64,000 bases of DNA from Prinia subflava (Eukaryota; Chordata; Aves; Passeriformes; Cisticolidae), in assembly GCF_021018805.1 (NCBI RefSeq), contig NC_086258.1:21528692-21592691 (forward strand), written 5' to 3'. The notes beneath the pieces were generated by a model that searched no databases, was not told the origin of the DNA, and saw only the letters and a program-made list of their open reading frames with translations. The translations under genes were made by a program, and so were the position numbers. Positions 46,311 through 57,116 of the stretch are shown piece by piece. Each line of letters starts with the position of its first letter. Position 1 is the first letter of the stretch.

Positions 46311-48156
46311 CTGCCCCTTCTGTGGGGCTGAGCTGTGGCCCAACCCCGGGGCACAGGCAGGGTGGTGTGAGCCAGCACTGTCAGGGAGGTTTAATAGGCC
46401 TAAAACAGAGAATGGGGCCAATGGATCCATCCCTGGTGCCTGCCAAGCTCCCCTGGGAGTGCTGTGGAGCTGGGGAGCACAACCAGCCCTGCTGAGGCTG
46501 AGGAGTTGTGTGCACTGGCACTTCCTCTGCTTGAGTAATCCTCCAAAAACTTGAATCAGGCTTGAAAGTCAAACTTTGGAGCCCTCTAAACTCAACCAGG
46601 ATAGAAGGAGTGCTCAGGAATGTGGAGAAACTCAGGCCCTCATCAGCTGGCCCTGTCCCTTTAAGCAAAACTTCAAATCTGGTTCTAAACGCTCACTCCT
46701 GGCTTCCATTTATTTATTTATGCTTTTAATTCTCTCCTAGATGCCAGGAACAGTATTAGCATTTCATTAAAATGTATTTTCCCCACTTAGTTCTGCATTC
46801 TTTCCTGGCAAATGTTGCCTCTTTATCATTTTCCCTGGGCCTGGAGCAGGCTCAACATGGTGCAGCTGCTTTGCTTGAACAGCCCCTGAAACCTCAGGCT
46901 GGTTCCTGAATCCCTGTGGGCACTCCAGGAGGCTCTGGAGTGGATGGATCATCAGCTGCCACTGATCACACAGCCCGAGGGGCATGAAGAGCAACACAAG
47001 GATCCCGAAATCTGAAGGACAGGGGCAGGTCCTGGATCTGCAGCCCTGCCAAAGGGGCTGAGGGTGGCTTTTAGCAGGATTGGGCACATCTGCCATCAGT
47101 GCCAGCTTTTCTCCCCACTGGAAGCAGCTTGGCTGGCACAGCTGGCCACCAGTGCCATGGCACTGCAGCCAAGGCCCTGCAGGATCTGGGGACAGGCAGA
47201 GTGTCAGCCTTTCCCCTGCACAGACCCACAGCCCTCCCACCCTGATAGGCCTGCCCAGAACAGCCTTTGTGCCAGCGTGGATCCTGAACCTTGTATCCTT
47301 TGTGCCTTTGTGATCCTGAACCATTCCATCCCATGGATCCCATCCCATCCCACCCCACCCCACCTGCAGTGCTCAGTGATGAGTTCATTCCCCAGTCTCA
47401 TCCCTCTGCCCCACGTGCTGCCCCAGCCCCCTCCCCCAGCTGCAGGACACCCCATTCCCAGAGGAATCCGTGTCCCTGTCCCTGTCTCTGACTGTTCTTT
47501 TCCTGCCAAATGGGTTCAGAGCTGTCCTGAGCCTCGTCACAAACCACCTCTGCTCCTGGGCACCAAACAACGACCTTCCCTCTGGAACCTCCTCCCTGGG
47601 TATCTCACCCAGTCACATCCCAGCTGGAGTGCCATCCATATTTAATCACCAGAGGTGCTGTTAAAGCTCCCTGTCCTCATCAGCTGAGCTGTCCTGTCCT
47701 GCTCTGCTCACCAGACCATGAGAGAGGCTCGCTGAGGCTGGACCTTGCTCCAGGAGGTGAAACTCAGCCTGGTTTTGAGTGGAAGCAGGTCCAGCCAATG
47801 ATTTATTATATCTTAGCACCTCAAGGATGTTAAAAGCAACCCCTGCCTCCCAACTACTTTTTCTTCCAGCCCTATATTGAAACTGAGCACATAAAAAGCA
47901 CCAGAAATGCAAGGCAACATTAATATTTAAGTCAGACTTGCAGAAAGATAAATCTAAGCATTGTAGAAATTAACTGCATGAAGAGAAGCATTTCCTGGAG
48001 TAAAGAGCTTAAGCCAAGTCAAACACTTGAGTGCAGGAACGCTCTCCCTTCTCCCTGGGTCCCCCAATGTTTGCTGACACGGACAAGCAGCCAGTGCTGC
48101 TGAGGAGGTGATCCCAGGGACAGAGGTCTGGGCTGCTCTGGGCAGCACAAGTCACG
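46311..48156. other. Unique intergenic sequence
   Basis: A short CCCAT/CCCAC pentamer run lies at 47339-47364. The 193- and 198-codon frames on opposite strands (46767-47645) overlap and show no family signature. Confidence 0.35.
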
Positions 48157-48513
48157 TGTGGGTTGGTGTCCCCACGCCAGCACTCCAGCGTGTGGGTGAT
48201 AGCTAGGGACAGGCGCTCGGAAGATCACGTGATGTCACGAGAAGATAAGGACCCTCCCCCCGTCCCTTCGGTAGTGGCCCCTCCTAGCCCCATTAGCTTC
48301 CCACCAACCACTGACCTTTAGATCCTTTGCCCTCCCACTGACATAGTAGAAGACCCTTTAGACTATTTAACCCCATATGTAATACAATAAACCGCCATTT
48401 GCCGTCCACCACATTAGTGTCAGCGTGTAGATAGACCGAGTAGCTCGAGGACGTCGAGCTGCCGTGCTGACTCTTTGAAACCAGGTCGCCATTGCCTCAT
48501 ATCGAAAGCAACA
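48157..48513 (+). mobile_element. Solitary LTR, family G, CpG-rich
   Basis: About 357 bp from TGTGGGTTGGTGTCCCCACG to ATCGAAAGCAACA. It has a TATA-like ACTATTTAACCCC, a polyadenylation signal (ACAATAAACCGCC) and a GC-rich downstream part. The U3 part has an E-box and CRE-like cluster (ATCACGTGATGTCACG). It keeps many CG dinucleotides, unlike the other LTRs here. The TGTGGG start and AACA end match families B and D. No clean 6-bp duplication is seen at these ends (GTCACG left; GTCACC starts 4 bp beyond the right end), so the right boundary may be slightly off. Confidence 0.75.
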
Positions 48514-48714
48514 CAGCGTCACCAGGTGTCCCTGCAGGGAACCCCAAACTGCTCCTGCCCCCCGAAAAGGGACAAGAGATGGGGCTCTAGGCAGCTCTGG
48601 CAAGCTGGGCACCAATGAGGCTCTCACTGGTGGGGCTGGGAGGAGATTCCCAGTCCCAGGGAGCCGGCAAGGAGGCAGCTCCATCCCACAGGATGGCACC
48701 GGCTCCACCGCAGG
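48514..48714. other. Unique spacer
   Basis: GC-moderate sequence with no recognised feature between the family G LTR and the AT-rich block. Confidence 0.35.
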
Positions 48715-48985
48715 AATGCAAATAAATCCCCTTTTCTTCCTGGTAATTTGTTTCCGTGCAGAATAAATTGAATATGTAATTTCATTTTCTCTCTTGGAGC
48801 ATTAACAACCTTGGAATTGTTGGGATTCACAATGAAGACAACAAACAAGTAATTACTGACGAGCTGATATCGCTGTGGAGAGGAGAATGCGATTGATTTT
48901 AATTCTCGGCAGCCCTGTTTACTCTCCCCTTGCATTAGGCATAATAAAGTGTTACAGTAGATTATGTTCTGCTGTAAAATAGTTC
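48715..48985. promoter_or_regulatory. Candidate conserved noncoding element
   Basis: Dense homeodomain-like cores in a repeat-free block: CCTGGTAATTTG, GTAATTTCATTTTC, AAGTAATTACTGACGAG, GATTGATTTTAATTCTCGGC, GGCATAATAAAGTG. CG dinucleotides persist inside AT-rich context (GACGAG, TATCGC, TGCGAT, CTCGGC). This is the most enhancer-like stretch by eye in the window; function is not shown. Confidence 0.35.
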
Positions 48986-49014
48986 TTATCAGCCACCACA
49001 AACTGCTCCTCATT

Positions 49015-49240
49015 AGGGCACAGCCTTCCACCACCCTACTCCTCACCAGCATCCCCCGGGGAGGGCCTCACCACCCTCACAGGGAACAATTTTTCCAAAT
49101 ATTTAATTTAAATCTATTCTCTTTCAGTTTAAAACCATTTCCTACCACTCCATGCCCTTGTCCAAAGTCCCTCTCCAGCTCTCTGCAAACTCCTTTAGGT
49201 TCTGGAAGAGGCTCCAAGATATTCAAAGCTCCACTGTGAG
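49015..49240 (-). mobile_element. CR1 LINE internal fragment (minus orientation)
   Basis: GAGGGCCTCACCACCCTCAC, AGGGAACAATTTTTCCAAAT, CTTTCAGTTTAAAACCATTT, GCCCTTGTCCAAAGTCCCTC and TCCAGCTCTCTGCAAACTCC are in the order of a reverse-complemented CR1 upstream of its 3' tail. The tail itself is absent. Confidence 0.85.
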
Positions 49241-49358
49241 AGGCCATGAGCAAACTGCTCTCATTGACAAATCCATTCAGTCACCACAATCCCAGGTTTT
49301 GGTGATCCTTATCCTGCAGGAATCCAGCAGAGAGCACTGATGGATCCAGAGGGATCCA

Positions 49359-49540
49359 TGGGATGGGATGGAATGGGATGGGATGGGATGGGATGGGATG
49401 GCATGGCATGGCATGGCATGGCATGGCATGGCATGGCATGGCATGGCATGGCATGGCATGGCATGGCATGGCATGGCATGGCATGGCATGGCATGGCATG
49501 GCATGGCATGGCATGGCATGGCATGGCATGGCATGGCATG
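49359..49540. repeat. Pentanucleotide array, GGATG then GCATG
   Basis: About 40 bp of GGATG units pass abruptly into 28 perfect copies of GCATG (49401-49540). The single change G to C at one position has been homogenised in the second part. Both strands are open in all frames (for example MPCHA repeats); these frames are artefacts. Confidence 0.98.
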
Positions 49541-51260
49541 GGGGTACAGCTCCAAAACAGGTGCTAGAAACGCCTCCTGTCACTGTTTTCATTGCCTCCC
49601 CATCATTCCTGGAGGTGTTTCTGCAAGAAATTTTTGGAGTTTCATTAAAATGGGCTTTTTTCCATGTTCCTGCTGTTTTCTGAGCTCTACCTTCACTTCT
49701 GTAAGATCTGAGCAGATGTTTGATGCTCTGCCTTAAATTAGGTCCTCCTGTTCCATGCAGAGTTCACCAGCTCTCAGAATGATCTTTCGGAGCCTAATTA
49801 ATTATTTAACGAAGTTTAAATGGTGAATGATCTTTAAAGAAGGCATTGTCTCATCTCAATTATCTTTTCAGATGTCTCTCTGCTCTCTCTGAGTTCGGTA
49901 GGAGACTTGCTTAAGCACTGGCAGATAACTAATTCCCCAATTAATATAACTAATGTTTACACAGGGATGAATTCCTATTTTAGCAGCACTTGCAGCATCA
50001 AGTGACCTTGCTGAAGTCCCACACTGAGTATTTCTCTCACAGGACACAGACACACCAATTTTATTACACAAATATTCGTCTTTATTACAAGATATTCCGA
50101 AATTAACCTCTTGCAAGAGGCTTCTCATTTGATAAAGAGCACAGGTTGCTGCACTGAGGAAAAGCCATTAACATCTAATTAAGCACCAGAATTATCCAAT
50201 AGGATATCTTGGTATCTCCTTCAGAATTTTTCCTTCCTTTTCAACTCCCAAATAACGTGGAAAATGGAGGGTCCCAAGAAATAAATCCTCTCAGGACCAC
50301 ATCTCCAGCCTTTCATGAACAAGTTTAGGTGAAAGCACTGGGATTTTTGTGCAGGGGAAACTCTGCTGGCAGAGCTCAGGAATTCTGAACCAAATTAATT
50401 TCCTCTCATTCCTCCCAACTCCCTAAAATCCAGTTCCTGCAGGTTGAGCCACTGGAGCAGAGTTGTTCTCATTTCAGCTTTGGGGCTGTGCTGAGGTGCT
50501 GCTGGCCAGAATTTTGTTTGACCCAGCTGACAATTCCAAACCTGGAGAACACCCCATCCCCAGTTTTCTGGGAAACACAAAGCCCTGCCTTGAGTCAGCC
50601 TCTCGCATGAAAGGATTTTAGGAATCCTCTGGGATGTGCAGACCCTTCAGCCCCATCCCAGGCCCACCAGAAGCAGCAGTGGAGGGGGTTCTGGCTCAAA
50701 CTAGTGATTTTTGGATAATTTTTTCATGCAGACCGAGTTTAGATAGACTTTTCCCTGCACATACTTAATTTAAAGTCCATTTAACAATGCTAGTTTAGTG
50801 CATTTTGATTGAATTTTAATTGGTATTCAAGCGAGCTTGAGACAAATTCTCAATTAAAAATGCATAACTGGGTAAGAAACAAATTTCCAAAATAAAAAAT
50901 CTCAATAAATTCATGTTAAGCTCTGTAACTGCTTAAATATACACTCATAAAATGTTTGTATCATGGCAGTGCTACGGAGTGGAAGAGATTCTGATGGTTT
51001 TTACTCACACCTCCTAAAAGTTACAGAGGAGGAAGGAAAAATTGAGGAGGGAAATAATGATTATCCTTGAATCAGGGGCCTCCAGAGCTTCTCACTGCAA
51101 AGGATTTGATTTTTCTCTGCTGCAGAGAGAAATCTGGGAAGCTCAGACCTCCTGTTCCATCAGAGCATCTTCAGCCCACGAGGAATTTCTCATTCCCCCA
51201 CAAATTTCTCCTTCTCCTGTTTGAATCAAGGTTTTAATCATCACCCAAGCCCCACCATGA
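49541..51260. other. Unique AT-rich intergenic sequence
   Basis: No gene. AT-rich runs with TAATTAATTATTTAAC (about 49795), and 50730-50960 with many AATTT/AAATT words. Some may be conserved noncoding DNA, which cannot be judged from one sequence. Confidence 0.35.
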
Positions 51261-51580
51261 CATGGGAAGGAAAAGAGAAAAGGAAAAGTCAAAGTAGAAA
51301 AGGAAAAAATCAAAGTGAAAAAGAAGAAAATCAAAGTAAAAAGGAAAAAATCAAAGTAGAAAAGGAAAAAAAATCAAAGTAGAAAAGGAAAAACGGTAGA
51401 AAAGGGGTAAATTGAAGTATAAAAAGGCAAAATCAAAGTAGAAAAGGAGAAAATCAAAGTAGAAAAGGAAAAAAACAAAGTGGAAAGGAAAAAATAAAAG
51501 TAGAAAAAGAAAAAAAAGTGGAGAAGGGGAAAATCAAAGTATAAAAGGGCAAAATCAAAGTAGAAAAGGAGAAAGTGCCC
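51261..51580. repeat. A-rich degenerate tandem array, about 20-bp unit
   Basis: About fourteen imperfect copies of AAAATCAAAGTAGAAAAGGA with indels. The + strand is almost free of C and T-poor. On the minus strand it gives phenylalanine-rich frames such as the 136-codon one at 51374-51784, which is an artefact of the array. Confidence 0.9.
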
Positions 51581-52341
51581 ACAAAATAAACAGAGTAGGG
51601 AAGGGATGGAGAGAGAAGAGCTCAGGGAGAAGCTCAGGGTGCAGGCACAGCTGAGGCTTTCCAGGAAGGTGGCAAATAATTGGAATAATTTCAGGGAAAG
51701 TTTGTCTTTCGTGAAGGTCAGTGCAGTTACTTGGAAAATTAACAAACAAATGGAGAAGAGCAGAGTGCAAGATAAAAATACCACTGAGGGACTGGAGAAC
51801 GAGGAGGAGCAGACTCCAGAGTGAGGCCCAGTTCTGTGGGGTTCAGAACTTGAGGGAATCCCAGCAGGGATCCAGCCCCAGAAAAGTGGATTTCACTTCA
51901 ATTTACAAAATCCACAGCAGTTTCCTGGTGGTAAGACAGAGTGAGATTGTTGGATGGACTTTGAGGGAAAGGCAAGGAAGCTGCAGGTGACTGAGCTGTC
52001 AAAATGCAAGGAGTGTGCAGAGGAAAAGCAAGAGAGGATATTCCAAGGACAGGACAACAACAAACAGCTTGAGAAGCCTGTGAGAAGCTAAAGAAAGGAT
52101 TCTTTTTATATATCATTTATTTTTTTTTTGCAAAGAACAACATGGACAGTGTCAGCTTTTGAACAGAGACACAATACCTGGGGGAAAAAATAAAAAAAAT
52201 GAAATTAAAAAAAAAACCACGATCATTTTGCAAAGTCCTGAAGGAATGAAAATCCCAAAACAGAAAGAAGGAAGGAAGGAACAAAATTCTATTCAAGAAC
52301 CTTGCAGGCTCTAACAGTGCCCAGGGATCAGGCCAGGGTGC
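51581..52341. other. Unique A-rich intergenic sequence
   Basis: A-rich runs at 52185-52218 and a short GAAGGAAGGAAGGAA run near 52267. No gene recognised. Confidence 0.35.
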
Positions 52342-52808
52342 TGGTGCCTTGGGAAGGCTGAGCTGGAACAGAGACTGGACAGAGCTACAGAAAAAAGCAG
52401 AGATTCATTGAAAGGCTTTTAAGGGTACACCTTGTGCAGGACAAGAGCCTGGTCAGGGCTACATCCAAGGTGGACCCAAAATGGTCACAAAACGGACACA
52501 AAATGGACAAACTGTCACAAGGTCTCACACTTTGGTAAGTTTTGGTCCATTTGCATTTTGGGGTTTCATTGTCCCATTCCAGCTGCAGGTGATGCAGTCC
52601 CATCCTTCTTGTTCCTCCCTTCAGCCACCCTTGTTTGTGCTTTTTGCCCTGAACACTTGTCCCAGCTGTCCTTGGTGTGCAGCAGGAAAAGGATTTGTTT
52701 TGTGTCCCTGCTGTGTGCAGAGCTGAGTGAGCCTGAGTGTGAGCTCAGAGCTGCACCCCTGGGCAGCACAGAGTCTGAAATACAGGGAAGACAAAACTGA
52801 AGGCATCA
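52342..52808 (-). mobile_element. Solitary LTR, family A (minus orientation)
   Basis: The minus strand reads from TGATGCCTTCAGTTTTGTC to CCCAAGGCACCA, aligned over its full 467 bp with 20621-21098. The TATA region is altered (ACTTACCAAAGTG), so this copy probably lost its core promoter box. Flanks GTGC (52338-52341) and ATGC (52809-52812) match at three of four positions, as in an aged 4-bp duplication. Confidence 0.88.
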
Positions 52809-54699
52809 ATGCAATGGTGTTCAGTCTTTATTCCCATTCCAGCTCTGAGCAGGGACTGGGACTTCCCACTGCACCTCCAAGTGCAAGACCCACGGATCAG
52901 AAAGCCCAGCCAGACTGCAGAGATCTCAAATCCAGACCAGACAATCAGAAAATCATTTTTGCTGCAGGACACTGGGAGGTAAACCCAAATCTTGTGTGGA
53001 TAATTTGGCGATTTTTTTTGGATGCAAATCCTCTTTTCAGGGCTGTTTCCTTTCCAGAGCGTGGGATTTGTTGTAGGAAATAACATGTGAGCTTGTTATC
53101 CTGGAGTTCCTCAGCAGGCAGGAGGGAGCAGAGCCTTGTGGAGCACGACTGAGCTGCCCCAGCACAGACACTCACCCCAGGATGAGAGGATGTGCATCAA
53201 ACACCTGCAGCTAGAAAGGGAACCTGGCCCAGCTCAGATGTAAATATTTGCACTGCAGACCTGGAAATCTCTCAGAGGAATGCTGCCCTGGGCCTCTCAA
53301 ACAAAAATTCTACTGTTAAGGACACAGCAGAAAGCAAGAAAACTGGGAGATGAAGAGAAGGCAGAAATGAGGGGAAATATGCCCATGATAAAGGAGGATT
53401 GGATTCCAGGGAAGGAGACAAATACTGCGGAGGAAATGCAAAATAATTTTTGATATTTCTACAAACCAGGTATTAAAGAAAGGTACAAGTAACTCCAAAC
53501 TGAAATTATGTAGGTAAATAGGCTCTGAAAGGAGCAGCTCTGTGCTCAGCCCGGGTTGTTTGGTTATATGAGGAAAAATCAATGTTTTTGCCATTGCAGA
53601 AGGTGCTGGATCCCTCATTCCCTCAGCTTTATCTATCCTGCAATGAACAGTTTTGCCATCCCAGCGTTATGAAATATTTTACCACCCCTCTGTAAATATC
53701 ATTACCAATCTATTTTGCATATCATTAAAAATAGAAAAGCTCAGGTTAGTCAGATGGGACCTACTTTCTCTGAGGTTGTTGACTTGTGTTAAATATAGTC
53801 CCAATTTGACAGAATCCCATCTCAGCTCCTCCAGTGTTCCCATGACTGGGGTCAAACTCCCAAGCCCCTCAGGATTTTGGCAGGGCTTTAACAGCCCTCT
53901 GACCCTCAGGGATCTCCCCAGGGGAGCCAGCCCTTTCTAGGCTCCTCAGCACAGGTTTTCTATGCTTGTAATATAAATATTTTCCCTGATGACAAATATT
54001 GTTTAATATCATCCTTCCCTGTCAAACGGCTGGAAAATAATTCATCCTCCTCATGTACTATTCACCCCGCTTCTTCCCAAATTCAGAACAGATTGATTTC
54101 TTTATGTTCATCAAAATTTATGCTTTTTTTATCCCTTTGTTGTGCCAGCCACAGATTCTCCCAGGTGCTCCAGCGTGACAGTGATCTGCAGTTCATAACT
54201 TCCAACACACATTAATTGCCATCAGTCTTTCTGGGGCCTTATTTTTCATTTTATTTCACTTGTGTAGCTGCTGCCTGCGCTTCCTTCCTGCACTCCACAG
54301 TCAGATCCTTGGGGAAAAGAGGGAAAAATGGGAGAGGCTGGACAGAGGGGCCCAGTGCCCACCCCACCCCCTGCCCAGAGCTATCCTGGCACTCCCTCGA
54401 TGCTTCTCTACCAACACAAGGAGCAGCTGAACAGCAACAAAACCCCATCCTCTGACCTGCAGCAGCTCCAGCTTCTCCTTTCCCTGTGGGAACACACCCC
54501 AAAAACATCTCTGGTGCAGGAGAGGAGTCCCCAAACCCAGGCAATGTGCTGGGAGCAGGAGGGACAGCGTGGTGACACATCCAGGACCCCATCCCCTGCC
54601 ACCCCTCTGCTTTACCAGCAGCCTCCCAGCCCCAAAACAGCCCCCAGGCCCCAGGAGAGCTTTTGGGGTGGTGGATGCTGTGACAAGTTCCTGTGTAGT
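52809..54699. other. Unique intergenic sequence
   Basis: No gene recognised. AT-rich stretches at 53640-53800 and 53955-54135 (CAAATATTGTTTAATATC). Confidence 0.35.
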
Positions 54700-54872
54700 C
54701 ATGAACAACAGAGCAAGCAGAGCAGCTGTGGCTGCCCCTGGACCCCTGGAAGTGTCCAAGATCAGGCTGGATGGGGGTTGGAGCAGCCTGGGAGAGTGGA
54801 AGGTGGGGATGGGATGAGATGGGATGGGACTTTAAGGTTCCCTCCAACCCAAACCATCCCATGATTGTTCCA
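54700..54872 (+). mobile_element. CR1 LINE 3' end (plus orientation)
   Basis: GCAGCTGTGGCTGCCCCTGG, GGAAGTGTCCAAGATCAGGC, TTGGAGCAGCCTGGGAGAGT and ACTTTAAGGTTCCCTCCAAC are followed by CCATCCCATGATTGTTCCATG. A small GGGATG-type repeat (54807-54830) interrupts the body. Confidence 0.88.
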
Positions 54873-54954
54873 TGAAGTGCCAGCCCTCCCCACCCCACTG
54901 CCCCTTGAAGTGAGTAAACCTCATGCTCAACCAGAGCGTGGGAGGCTGGAAGCT

Positions 54955-55047
54955 TTACAGGTGTGCCTGGACATCCTTTTAACCCTTACAGGTGTTCCTG
55001 GCCATCCTTTTAACCCTTACAGGTGTGTCTGGACATCCTCCTCACTG
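54955..55047. repeat. 31-bp tandem repeat, three copies
   Basis: TTACAGGTGTGCCTGGACAT plus CCTTTTAACCC repeats at 54955, 54986 and 55017; the third differs at its end. A fourth TTACAG follows. The unit length is not a multiple of three. Confidence 0.95.
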
Positions 55048-56593
55048 TTACAGCCCCTCCCAGCAGGAGCACAGGACAGGAGGGACACCTGTGGCAGTGA
55101 GCAGTGCCCAGGTCAGTGACAAGGAGCTGGGGCAGAACCAAGCAGGCAGTGAACATCTCATTGTGCAGGAGCAGGGGCAGCGGGGAGGCACTGGCTGTGC
55201 CAGCTGTGCCCCCAGCTGCCCTCCCAAGGGGTGGCACTGGGCTGTACCTGTCACAGCCCCTTACCCAGCCTGTGTGAGGCACAGCAGGGGGAGGAACCAG
55301 GCCCGTGGTGTTTCCCAGCTCCCAGGAGGGGCTGCCTTCATCGTGAGCAGCAAAACAAGACTGAGAAATGCCAAAGTGTGACAAGATCTGGCTGAGGACA
55401 GCAGCTGTGTCCTGGGGCAGGTTTAGTCACACATCTGCCCAGTCTCAGCTCACAGGGTTGTGAAATGAAGCATTTCCCTCTTCCTTGACATGAGGCACTG
55501 GGAAGAGAACAAACAGAGCCCAAGGAGCAGAGGGAAAGAGGAGTGTTTTCCATACAAGCATTTAAAAAGCACATTTTTTCCCCCTGAAAATGAAACAAAA
55601 AGCTCCAAGTTTGCAGCCAGCTGGAAACAGCCCAGACAGGAAGGAGCTGTAAGAGGTACCCTGAGATCTGTGCAGCATCTGCCACAGCCATGAATTTATG
55701 GATGTCCCTCGTCCCACATCACACAGGTGACCATCCCTGCCTGGGCCCAAACCAGACCATGGGATGTCCCTTTAGCTTTTCCTCTGTTTTTGTTGGGATA
55801 CCACTGATGATAAGGGCAGTGGTCCATGAATTCCTTACAGCACTCTTCACTCAGGGGAGAACCATCAGCTCTGACAGCACTGACAGCAGAAGCTTTCAGT
55901 TTCCAACACAGGAATAACAATCTAGAGATTATGCAGATGAATGAGCTGTGTTCATGACTCCTAATTCTGACTTAAAACCAGTTAAACTGAAATATTAAGC
56001 AGCCATTGAGAAACTGAACATCTGACAAACTCACAAAGCCTTGCTGCTGCTGAGGGGGATTTTGGCCAGCTCTGTTTAAAGCCACTTCTGGATGAAAAGG
56101 CACCACACAGGTCAGAGGCACCGGGGTTTGGGTAAACCCATAAAAGAAACCCAGGAGGAGGCAGTGCCCAGCATTTGCTGGAAAATCACCCACACCAGAA
56201 GTTTCCCAAGGCTGTGGAAGTGCAGCTCAGTTCAGACCATGTGATTTCTCAGAAAGAAGGAAAGTCAGGGAAATTGTCTGATGTGATGTGACCACAAGAG
56301 CAGGGCCTGCTGATCCCACAGCAGGTTGTGCTGAGGTTGCAGCTGGTAAAAAAGGGAATGGGAATGAATGGTCTGGGAGTGCCTGCTGGGAAAGGAGCTT
56401 AGAGGGACAAGAGCTGCCCTTTGGAGTGGTTCCACTCACAAGCACTTGGAATGTTCACTGGGAAGGTCAAAAGCCCAGGTGTGCCTCTTGTCTCCTCTCC
56501 TTCCCACCACTGTGAGCTGCATTCAGCTGGTGAGGGAGCCCAGGGAGCACAAATTATCCCACAGAGAGGAACATCAGGGAGTGCAGCCACCCC
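55048..56593. other. Unique intergenic sequence
   Basis: No gene supported; frames of up to 129 codons on both strands overlap without family signal. Confidence 0.35.
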
Positions 56594-56670
56594 AGGCCAT
56601 CCCAAGGACACCAACCAAGGTCTCCCTGCACTCCCTGGGGCCTCTCCTGTCCAGGTGAGAGATGTTGTTG
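56594..56670. repeat. Direct repeat copy 1 (partner 57041-57116)
   Basis: The core 56612-56669 matches 57058-57115 with one mismatch (GTGAGAG versus GTGGGAG). Weaker similarity extends left to GCCATCCC in both, with a 3-bp length difference. The core ends CTCCTGTCCAG followed by GTGAGAG, which looks like a splice donor. Confidence 0.85.
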
Positions 56671-57040
56671 TTGGAATTCTTTGTTTAATCGTTTAACAAA
56701 TATGATGACTCACTAAATGTATTATTCAGAAAATAGTATTTGATCAGGACTAATAGGCAGAGTGCAGCCACTTCAAGGTTTGGGGTCCCAAATTGCTTTA
56801 CTCTGGGTGAATGAGGTTTGCTTGGAATTGCAGGTGCACTTGTAATTACAACTCACTTCTGCTGTGGTTTCTGTGCTCAGACTTGGAGGCATTTTGTGAT
56901 GGAGCCCACGATGGAATCCTGCTTTTGTTTTCTGGAGAACTGGACTTTCCCAAGATGTTATTTTGTCTCCTTGCCTGGAGTTGCCTGTCCTTAAACCAAG
57001 CCAGCATCACCTGCTCCTCATGGAGAGGCTCCCATGTTGC
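56671..57040. other. Unique spacer between the direct repeats
   Basis: Holds no recognised feature; it includes TTTAATCGTTTAAC and other AT-rich words. Confidence 0.35.
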
Positions 57041-57116
57041 CATCCCCAGAACGAACGCAACCAAGGTCTCCCTGCACTCCCTGGGGCCTCTCCTGTCCAG
57101 GTGGGAGATGTTGTGA
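57041..57116. repeat. Direct repeat copy 2 (partner 56594-56670)
   Basis: Same core as copy 1, 446 bp downstream, ending CTCCTGTCCAG then GTGGGAG. Both copies read AIPRT...TKVSLHSLGPLLSR in one frame. Confidence 0.85.

Noticed and set aside
49277..49592. MPCHA/WHGMA repeat proteins on both strands
   Set aside because: Artefacts of the GCATG pentamer array, open in every frame.
51374..51784. 136-codon phenylalanine-rich, membrane-like frame on the minus strand
   Set aside because: Reverse translation of the A-rich array; the hydrophobicity is due to TTT and CTT codons.
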